Below are positions 1 to 5,887 of a stretch of DNA of 5,887 bases, in pieces. The notes beneath the pieces were generated by a model. It was not told the origin of the DNA. It saw nothing but the letters and a program-made list of their open reading frames with translations, and ran no database searches. The stretch is from an uncultured Lachnospiraceae bacterium (GTDB lineage Bacteria > Bacillota > Clostridia > Lachnospirales > Lachnospiraceae), in the NCBI GenBank assembly GCA_945836565.1, contig CAMALN010000115.1, forward strand, positions 1-5,887, in the 5' to 3' direction. A program made the translations under genes and the position numbers. Numbering within the stretch: position 1 is the stretch's first letter; the number at the start of each line of letters is the position of its first letter.

Positions 1-320
1 CACAGTTTGGTTCAGAGCTTGATGATGATACCAAGGAGAGACTTGCACAGGGTGAGAGAATCAAGGAGATGCTCAAGCAGCCACAGTATAAGCCGATGCC
101 GGTTGAGAAGCAGGTAGTTATAATATATGCGGCTACCAAGAAATATCTTCTGGATATTCCGGTTGACAGAGTACTTGAGTTTGAGAGTGCTTTATTTGAG
201 CATATCTCTACAAAGTATCCTGAGATATTTGAGAGCATCAGAACTGAGAAGAAGCTTACGGAGGATACAGAGGCTCAGCTTGTAAAGGCAATAGAGGAGC
301 TTAAGGGCGATTTTAAGTAG
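1..320 (+). CDS. atpA: F1 ATP synthase alpha subunit, C-terminal fragment (5' end outside window)
   Basis: This is the last 105 residues of the alpha subunit of the F1 catalytic head, a non-catalytic nucleotide-binding subunit that alternates with beta in the alpha3beta3 ring. The frame is open from base 3 (base 1 is inside a codon) and ends in TAG at 318-320. The visible part is the C-terminal helical domain: it opens with QFGSELDDDTKERLAQG, typical of alpha subunits, continues through KQPQYKPMPVEKQV and a YAATKKYLLDIPVD stretch, and ends in a charged tail (ELKGDFK). The Walker A motif and N-terminal beta-barrel lie upstream of the window. An ATG at 69 lies inside the domain and is not the start. 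atpG follows after 15 nt, as expected for the atpA-G-D-C order. Identification is firm from family similarity and context. Confidence 0.96.
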   Translation, partial: QFGSELDDDTKERLAQGERIKEMLKQPQYKPMPVEKQVVIIYAATKKYLLDIPVDRVLEFESALFEHISTKYPEIFESIRTEKKLTEDTEAQLVKAIEELKGDFK

Positions 321-335
321 TGAGGTGAGTATGAT

Positions 336-1223
336 ATGGCATCCATGAGAGATATAAAGAGACGCCGCGAGAGTGTACAGAGTACTCAGCAGATCACTAA
401 GGCCATGAAGCTTGTTGCCACAGTTAAGCTGCAGAAAGCCCGTGGAAAAGCGGAGAGCAATAAACCGTACTTCAATATGCTTTATGAGACTATCAGCTCG
501 ATACTTGCGATGACAAAGAATGTTGACCACAGATTTTTGCAGGAAAATGAGAACAGCAAAAAGGCTGTTATAGTTATAACCTCTAACCGAGGTCTTGCAG
601 GAGGCTACAACAGTAATATCGTAAAGCTCGTGACTGGTGGCTTTAAGCCTGAGGACACATATATATATGCAGTTGGACGAAAGGGAATAGAAGGACTTTC
701 CAGAAAGGGCTTCTCTATTCATAGAGATTATTCCGAGGTGATAAATGGTCCTCTTTTCTCCGATGCAACTGAGATTAGCAAGGAGCTTCTGACACAGTAT
801 TCTAAGGGTGAGATTGGAGAGATATATATTGCGTATACCAATTTCAAGAATACGGTTGTTCAGGAACCGGTGCTTGCAAAGCTTCTCCCTATATCTGCTG
901 AGGATTTTGAAGCAGAAGAGGGAAGTGAGGTTGCTAAGGCTGTAGAGGAAGCTAGGGAGAAGAAGCTTATAATGAATTTTGAGCCAACTCCGGAGGAAGT
1001 ACTTGATCAGATTGTACCGAAATATATGGCAAATATTATATTTGGAGCATTTCTTGAAGCGGTTGCCAGTGAAAACGGAGCCAGAATGCAGGCGATGGAT
1101 TCGGCTACAAGCAATGCTGATGACATGATATCAAGCCTGTCACTCAAATATAACAGAGCCAGACAGAGTGCGATTACTCAGGAGCTTACTGAGATTATCG
1201 CCGGAGCGGACGCAATTAGTTAA
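336..1223 (+). CDS. atpG: F1 ATP synthase gamma subunit (central rotor shaft)
   Basis: The gamma subunit is the rotating stalk that links the membrane c-ring to the alpha3beta3 head. At 295 residues it has normal bacterial length. The N-terminal helix begins MASMRDIKRRRESVQSTQQI and runs to about residue 60. The conserved TSNRGLAGGYN loop is at 82-92. The C-terminal helix ends with ITQELTEIIAGADA at 280-293, which fits the known gamma-subunit signature. Residues about 186-212 form an acidic/charged surface segment (EDFEAEEGSEVAKAVEEARE) before the C-terminal helix. The ATG at 336 is chosen because a GAGGTGAG ribosome binding site (322-329) lies 6 nt upstream and the MAS(M/L)RDI start matches the family; the in-frame ATG at 345 would cut that conserved start. 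It sits 15 nt after atpA and 18 nt before atpD, and should be co-transcribed with both. Confidence 0.98.
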   Translation: MASMRDIKRRRESVQSTQQITKAMKLVATVKLQKARGKAESNKPYFNMLYETISSILAMTKNVDHRFLQENENSKKAVIVITSNRGLAGGYNSNIVKLVTGGFKPEDTYIYAVGRKGIEGLSRKGFSIHRDYSEVINGPLFSDATEISKELLTQYSKGEIGEIYIAYTNFKNTVVQEPVLAKLLPISAEDFEAEEGSEVAKAVEEAREKKLIMNFEPTPEEVLDQIVPKYMANIIFGAFLEAVASENGARMQAMDSATSNADDMISSLSLKYNRARQSAITQELTEIIAGADAIS

Positions 1224-1238
1224 TATATAAGGAGATAG

Positions 1239-2633
<1,395 letters not shown>

Positions 2634-2659
2634 TATCAACCTCGGGAAAGGAAGGTATT

Positions 2660-3055
2660 ATGGCTGAGAATCTTATTAGTTTAAAGATAATAGCGCCTGA
2701 CAGAGTTTTCTATGAGAACGATGTAGAGTTTGTGGAATTCAATACTACAGAAGGAATAATAGGTGTATATCCCAGACATATTCCTACTACAGTAGTTATA
2801 GCACCGGGAGTTCTTAAGATAAGAGAAAACGGTGAAGAGAAAATCGCAGCGCTTCATTCCGGATTTGCACAGATACTCGGAGACAGTATAGTCATACTGG
2901 CAGAGAGCGTGGAGTGGCCGGAGGAGATAGATGTACATCGTGCAGAGGAAGCGAAGATAAGGGCGGAGAGACGTATCAAGGATACGGCTTCTGATATGGA
3001 TAGAGCAGAGCTTGCACTTAAGAGGTCTATAGTCAGATTGCAGCTTAAGCGATAA
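2660..3055 (+). CDS. atpC: F1 ATP synthase epsilon subunit
   Basis: Epsilon binds gamma at the foot of the central stalk and its C-terminal helices can inhibit ATP hydrolysis. Length is 131 residues, typical for a two-domain epsilon. Residues 1-85 form the beta-sandwich domain, with EGIIGVYPRHIP (31-42) as the family's conserved loop; residues 88-131 form the charged helical hairpin. The helix start IDVHRA (90-95) fits the I(L)DXXRA motif known to bind ATP in the thermophilic Bacillus PS3 epsilon subunit, with further arginines after it. HSGF (66-69) stands where many homologues have GGF. The ribosome binding site AAAGGAAGG (2647-2655) is 4 nt before the ATG. It is the last gene of the operon, 26 nt after atpD, and is followed by a strong terminator. 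Confidence 0.97.
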   Translation: MAENLISLKIIAPDRVFYENDVEFVEFNTTEGIIGVYPRHIPTTVVIAPGVLKIRENGEEKIAALHSGFAQILGDSIVILAESVEWPEEIDVHRAEEAKIRAERRIKDTASDMDRAELALKRSIVRLQLKR

Positions 3056-3075
3056 TGCTTTTGCTTTAGAATAGC

Positions 3076-3119
3076 AAAAAAGATGTTTGTCATATTGTGA
3101 TATGGCGAACATCTTTTTT
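3076..3119 (+). terminator. Intrinsic terminator of the atp operon
   Basis: A 20-bp stem pairs 3076-3095 with 3100-3119 around a TGTG loop (3096-3099). All positions pair, two of them as G-U wobbles. The arms start with six A and end with six T (3114-3119), so the U-tract is part of the hairpin. It lies 20 nt after the atpC stop codon. The A-rich 5' arm means it could also work on the opposite strand, but no gene there needs it. Confidence 0.93.
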
Positions 3120-3198
3120 ATGTCCTGCTTTGCAGAAAACGCTATGTTTTTGCGGTTAGTAGGCGTGCGTATTTTGCATAATTTAGATAAGTTTTAGC

Positions 3199-3227
3199 TT
3201 GTTGTAGATGCAATGCTGTAATATAAT
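3199..3227 (+). promoter_or_regulatory. Predicted sigma-A-type promoter for the ChW-CAP gene
   Basis: A perfect -10 box TATAAT lies at 3222-3227, with a weak -35 box TTGTTG at 3199-3204 (first three bases match consensus) at the ideal 17-nt spacing. Transcription would begin near A3234. The promoter lies downstream of the atp terminator and upstream of a gene needing its own transcript. Because the region is AT-rich, chance matches are possible, and the -35 is the weaker part. Confidence 0.65.
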
Positions 3228-3274
3228 ATAGACAGTATGGGAGAAGAAACGCTTGTAAAGGTAATTAAATGAAC

Positions 3275-3280
3275 AGGAGG
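3275..3280 (+). promoter_or_regulatory. Ribosome binding site AGGAGG deciding the ChW-CAP start
   Basis: A consensus AGGAGG lies 9 nt before the in-frame ATG at 3290. It falls inside the longer reading frame beginning at ATG 3269, which argues against 3269 as the start. The same site is 5 nt before an out-of-frame ATG at 3286 that opens a three-codon ORF (see findings). Confidence 0.88.
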
Positions 3281-3289
3281 ACGAAATGT

Positions 3290-4771
3290 ATGAGTAGAAA
3301 GAAAATATGCTTAAATCGGATTGTTGCAGCTTTACTCAGTATTGTGCTTATGCTTGCTATGGTATGTATAGCACCGGCTGGTGATGCTAAGGCTGCTGAG
3401 CCGGGATTATATATAACCGGCGGTATGGCACACGTACAGAATATCGGTGACTCTAATGCACAAATAGTAAAGGAAAACGGCATAGATACACTTGTGTTAG
3501 GTACAAGAGGCAGAGGCTTGAGGGTTGAACGGATAAATGTAAATATTTCAAATACTACGGGCTTAGCGGGAACCTTGCAGTACAGGGTACATATACAGAA
3601 TGTAGGATGGACAGGTTGGATAAATGCAGGTACACCGGCAGGAACCTATGGACGAAGCTACAGACTGGAAGGAATACAGTTTAGGCTTACAGAAGAATTG
3701 GCTAAGGTATACGATGTAAGATACTGTGCACATATCCAAAACTATGGAGATAATCAGGGCTGGGTTTACAATGGCGCATTAGCAGGTACCACCGGTGAAT
3801 CAAAGAGATTGGAAGAGATAAAGGTACAGATTGTAAAAAAAGGCCAGGTTGAGGTAGCACCATCCATATCCTATAGAGTACACAGACAGAGCTATGGATG
3901 GGAGAGTAAATGGGCTAAGAATGGAGAGGTATCCGGAACTACAGGACAGTCAAAGCGTTTGGAGGCAATAAGTATTACAGTAAATGATAATGTGTATAGT
4001 GGTGGTGTAACGTATGCAACGCATGTACAGAATTATGGCTGGATGAGTGCTGTACAGGATGGTCAGCTCAGTGGTACACAGGGAGAATCGAAAAGGCTTG
4101 AGGCAATCAGGATATCGCTTACCGGAGACTTGGCAAATGTATATGATGTATATTATCGTGTTCACGCACAGGACGTAGGCTGGATGGGCTGGGCCAAGAA
4201 TGGCGAGGATGCAGGAACCTCCGGAGGCTCAAAGAGACTTGAGGCGATTCAGATAGTGATTGTGCCAAAGGGAAATGATGCGCCATCGAGCTACTACAAA
4301 GGAGTGACCGCCGTTACTAATGAATGCTTCAAGGAGTTTAAAGCAACTACTCAAAGCTTCCCTGTAAGCGACGGTGCGAACAATTCATACAATGCCGGCT
4401 TTGAGGAAGAAGTATTACGACTTGTTAATATTGAGAGAACGAGCAGAGGCCTTGCTGCACTTACTATGCCGGAGGATTTGAGAGCAGTTGCACGAGTAAG
4501 AGCGAAGGAGACGGTGACGCTCTTTGAGCATAGTCGTCCTGACGGAAGAAGCTGCTTTACGGCACTTGATGACGCAGGAATAGATTATTGGACGTGCGGA
4601 GAGAATATCGCGATGGGTTATACAACTCCTCAGAGCGTTGTGAATGGTTGGATGAATTCTGACGGACACAGAAGAAATATATTAAATCCAAACTTTGAAG
4701 AGCTTGGTGTGGGATGCTATAAGGACAGCAAAGGAAGATATTATTGGGCACAGATGTTCCTGACAAGGTAG
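3290..4771 (+). CDS. Secreted ChW-repeat protein with C-terminal CAP/SCP domain
   Basis: The product is a 493-residue exported protein of unknown function. Residues 3-30 form a Sec signal peptide: basic start SRKK, a long hydrophobic core (IVAALLSIVLMLAMV) and an AKA-AE cleavage site after A35. Residues about 44-325 hold six ChW-type repeats (Tyr/His-Gln-Gly-Trp start, SKRLEAI end), a family of Gram-positive exported proteins proposed to bind cell-surface or other macromolecules. After a 40-residue linker, residues about 369-492 form a CAP (SCP/PR-1-like) domain with FEHSRPDG (412-419), CGENIAMGY (436-444) and WMNSDGHRRNIL (454-465); H414, E438 and H460 correspond to the usual CAP pocket residues. 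There is no LPXTG motif, C-terminal membrane helix or convincing lipobox, so release or non-covalent retention is likely. It has its own promoter and terminator and appears monocistronic. Start 3290 is preferred over 3269 (which adds 7 residues) because of the AGGAGG at 3275-3280. Bacterial CAP domains have no single known activity, so substrate and role remain open. Confidence 0.93.
   Translation: MSRKKICLNRIVAALLSIVLMLAMVCIAPAGDAKAAEPGLYITGGMAHVQNIGDSNAQIVKENGIDTLVLGTRGRGLRVERINVNISNTTGLAGTLQYRVHIQNVGWTGWINAGTPAGTYGRSYRLEGIQFRLTEELAKVYDVRYCAHIQNYGDNQGWVYNGALAGTTGESKRLEEIKVQIVKKGQVEVAPSISYRVHRQSYGWESKWAKNGEVSGTTGQSKRLEAISITVNDNVYSGGVTYATHVQNYGWMSAVQDGQLSGTQGESKRLEAIRISLTGDLANVYDVYYRVHAQDVGWMGWAKNGEDAGTSGGSKRLEAIQIVIVPKGNDAPSSYYKGVTAVTNECFKEFKATTQSFPVSDGANNSYNAGFEEEVLRLVNIERTSRGLAALTMPEDLRAVARVRAKETVTLFEHSRPDGRSCFTALDDAGIDYWTCGENIAMGYTTPQSVVNGWMNSDGHRRNILNPNFEELGVGCYKDSKGRYYWAQMFLTR
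3419..4264 (+). repeat. Six tandem ChW-type protein repeats within the CAP protein gene
   Basis: The repeats lie at about 3419-3547, 3575-3688, 3716-3835, 3866-3982, 4007-4120 and 4148-4264. Each encodes about 38-43 residues with the pattern (Y)xxHxQxxGW...G...AGTxGxSKRLEAIxI. Repeats 4-6 are closest to consensus; repeat 1 is the most degenerate and lacks the Trp and SKRLEAI elements. Linkers between them alternate so that repeats 1-3 and 4-6 form two similar three-repeat blocks: repeats 2 and 5 end in an L(A)xVYDVxY linker, and repeats 3 and 6 end in a KG...APS linker. The similarity is mainly at protein level; codons have diverged, so this is not a recent DNA duplication. Confidence 0.85.
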
Positions 4772-4871
4772 AAGATAACAGCAAGAAAAAGCTTTGTAAA
4801 TTAGCTTGAAGAATTAAAATAAAAAATCGGATGGTTTTCACCATCCGATTTTCTTTGTTTTGATCTATATC
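4772..4871. other. Convergent intergenic spacer between ChW-CAP gene and pckA
   Basis: This 100-nt AT-rich gap lies between two genes that converge. Apart from the terminator at 4823-4852 and a minor AAGCT/AGCTT inverted pair (about 4790-4808), nothing is recognisable here. Confidence 0.7.
4823..4852. terminator. Bidirectional intrinsic terminator shared by convergent genes
   Basis: A perfect 13-bp stem pairs 4823-4835 with 4840-4852 around a TTTC loop, with a GC-rich centre (CGGATGG/CCATCCG). On the + strand the 3' arm ends in TTTT and continues into a T-rich stretch, ending the ChW-CAP transcript. On the - strand the complement gives six T in a row (from 4826-4821), ending the pckA transcript 20-50 nt past its stop codon. 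One hairpin therefore serves both genes. Confidence 0.93.
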
Positions 4872-5887
4872 CTATAACTGAGGACCTGCAGCAACAAGTG
4901 CCTTACCAGCCTCGTTAGTAGTATACTTAACAAAGTTCTTCTGGAATCTTTCGGCGAGGTCCTTAGCCTTTGCCTCCCACTCAGCAGCATCTGCGTAAGT
5001 GTCGCGAGGATCAAGGATTGCAGGGTCTACACCAGGAAGCTCTGTTGGAACCTCAAAGTCGAACATAGGAATCTTCTTAGTTGGAGCATTCTTGATATCA
5101 CCGTTAAGGATAGCATCGATGATTCCTCTTGTATCCTTGATTGTGATTCTCTTTCCTGTTCCGTTCCAGCCTGTGTTAACAAGATATGCCTTAGCGCCGC
5201 TCTTCTCCATTCTCTTTACAAGCTCCTCACCGTACTTAGTTGGGTGAAGCTCAAGGAATGCCTGACCGAAGCAAGCTGAGAATGTAGGAGTTGGCTCAGT
5301 GATTCCTCTCTCTGTACCGGCAAGCTTAGCAGTAAATCCTGAAAGGAAGTAGTACTGAGTCTGCTCCGGAGTAAGTATAGATACAGGAGGAAGTACACCA
5401 AATGCATCTGCAGAAAGGAAGATTACGTTCTCTGCTGCAGGACCTGCTGATACTCCGTTAACCTTTGAAGCGATATTTGTAATGTGATCTATCGGATAAG
5501 ATACACGAGTGTTCTCTGTAACGCTCTTGTCATCGAAATCAATCTTACCATTTGCATCAACAGTTACGTTCTCAAGAAGAGCGTTTCTCTTGATAGCATT
5601 GTAGATATCCGGCTCAGACTCCTTATCAAGTCCAATAACCTTTGCATAACAACCACCCTCGAAGTTGAAGATTCCGTTGTCATCCCAGCCGTGCTCATCA
5701 TCACCGATGAGAAGTCTCTTAGGATCAGTTGAAAGAGTAGTCTTACCTGTTCCTGAAAGACCGAAGAATATAGCTGAATGCTTTCCTTCCATATCACAGT
5801 TTGCTGAGCAGTGCATAGAAGCGATACCCTTAAGCGGGAGGTAGTAGTTCATCATAGAGAACATACCCTTCTTCATCTCTCCGCCGT
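4872..5887 (-). CDS. pckA: ATP-dependent phosphoenolpyruvate carboxykinase, C-terminal part (5' end outside window)
   Basis: PckA interconverts oxaloacetate + ATP and PEP + ADP + CO2 in the cytoplasm; in fermentative anaerobes it can run toward oxaloacetate and conserve energy as ATP. About 338 of the usual 530-540 residues are visible. The ATG at 5874-5876 is internal, because the frame stays open to the window edge and encodes GGE just before [10 protein letters not shown], a conserved block of this enzyme. Counting from that Met: MHCSAN at 21-26, the kinase-1a P-loop GLSGTGKT at 39-46, the acidic [12 protein letters not shown] segment at 55-66, [19 protein letters not shown] (169-187), [15 protein letters not shown] (190-204) and the nucleotide-binding [10 protein letters not shown] at 234-243. 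The stop is TAG (4874-4872). All visible active-site motifs are intact. It converges on the ChW-CAP gene, so it is not in the atp operon. Its promoter and start are not visible. Confidence 0.98.
   Translation of the reverse strand, partial: GGEMKKGMFSMMNYYLPLKGIASMHCSANCDMEGKHSAIFFGLSGTGKTTLSTDPKRLLIGDDEHGWDDNGIFNFEGGCYAKVIGLDKESEPDIYNAIKRNALLENVTVDANGKIDFDDKSVTENTRVSYPIDHITNIASKVNGVSAGPAAENVIFLSADAFGVLPPVSILTPEQTQYYFLSGFTAKLAGTERGITEPTPTFSACFGQAFLELHPTKYGEELVKRMEKSGAKAYLVNTGWNGTGKRITIKDTRGIIDAILNGDIKNAPTKKIPMFDFEVPTELPGVDPAILDPRDTYADAAEWEAKAKDLAERFQKNFVKYTTNEAGKALVAAGPQL

Larger units (their letters stand above)
3120..3289 (+). other. Intergenic leader region between atp terminator and ChW-CAP gene
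   Basis: This stretch has no credible ORF. It contains a small CTGC/GCAG hairpin (about 3125-3135), an AT-rich promoter segment (3199-3227) and a leader of roughly 56 nt from the predicted transcription start to the ATG at 3290. I see no structured riboswitch, tRNA or repeated operator. Confidence 0.6.

Noticed and set aside
331..348. ATG at 331 opening a five-codon frame just before atpG
   Set aside because: It is only 1 nt from the ribosome binding site, ends at once (TGA 346-348) and overlaps the well-supported atpG start.
192..722. 176-codon open frame on the - strand opposite atpA/atpG
   Set aside because: It lies wholly antisense to two certain genes, has no ribosome binding site or recognisable domain, and has a composition expected of a shadow frame.
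3151..3182. Alternative promoter using TTGCGG and CATAAT
   Set aside because: The spacing is 21 nt, too long for a sigma-A promoter; the TATAAT at 3222 is far better.
3269..3289. Upstream ATG extending the ChW-CAP protein by 7 residues
   Set aside because: It has only a weak AAAGG upstream, and the consensus AGGAGG falls within this extension. The ATG at 3290 has proper spacing and gives a standard signal peptide.
3353..3373. Possible lipoprotein lipobox around C26 of the ChW-CAP protein
   Set aside because: The residues before the cysteine (A-M-V) do not fit a lipobox, and a normal AKA signal-peptidase I site lies downstream.
5874..5876. ATG at the edge as the start of pckA
   Set aside because: The frame continues upstream with GGE to the window edge, and the protein would lack about 200 N-terminal residues; this is an internal methionine.

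Overview
The window looks like ordinary chromosome from a low-to-mid GC anaerobic Firmicute, most likely of the family Lachnospiraceae. This rests on AGA/GAG-rich codon use, AGGAGG-type ribosome binding sites, clostridial-type F1-ATPase proteins, and a secreted protein built of ChW (clostridial hydrophobic, conserved Trp) repeats. The genus cannot be fixed from what is visible.

Layout. Positions 1-3055 (+ strand) hold the 3' end of an F-type ATP synthase operon in the classic order atpA (C-terminal part only), atpG, atpD, atpC. The gaps are 15, 18 and 26 nt, each holding only a ribosome binding site, and the operon closes with a strong intrinsic terminator at 3076-3119. A 234-nt spacer follows; it contains that terminator and a good sigma-A-like promoter (TATAAT at 3222-3227). 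Positions 3290-4771 (+) encode a 493-residue exported protein: signal peptide, six ChW-type repeats arranged as two three-repeat modules, then a C-terminal CAP/SCP domain. A 100-nt convergent spacer carries a two-way terminator (4823-4852). Positions 4872-5887 (- strand) are the C-terminal part of ATP-dependent phosphoenolpyruvate carboxykinase (pckA), whose 5' end lies beyond the window.

How the genes relate. The four atp genes encode the F1 parts of one machine coupling ion flow to ATP synthesis or hydrolysis. pckA is a central-carbon enzyme (oxaloacetate/PEP) that also handles ATP/ADP, but it is convergent, separately terminated and not part of the atp operon. The ChW-CAP gene is a separate single-gene unit and is the accessory element here; its function is unknown.

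I see no mobile element, CRISPR array, RNA gene or clearly new multi-gene system. The points most worth a second look are the modular repeat architecture of the ChW-CAP protein and a three-codon mini-ORF that overlaps its start codon behind the same ribosome binding site.
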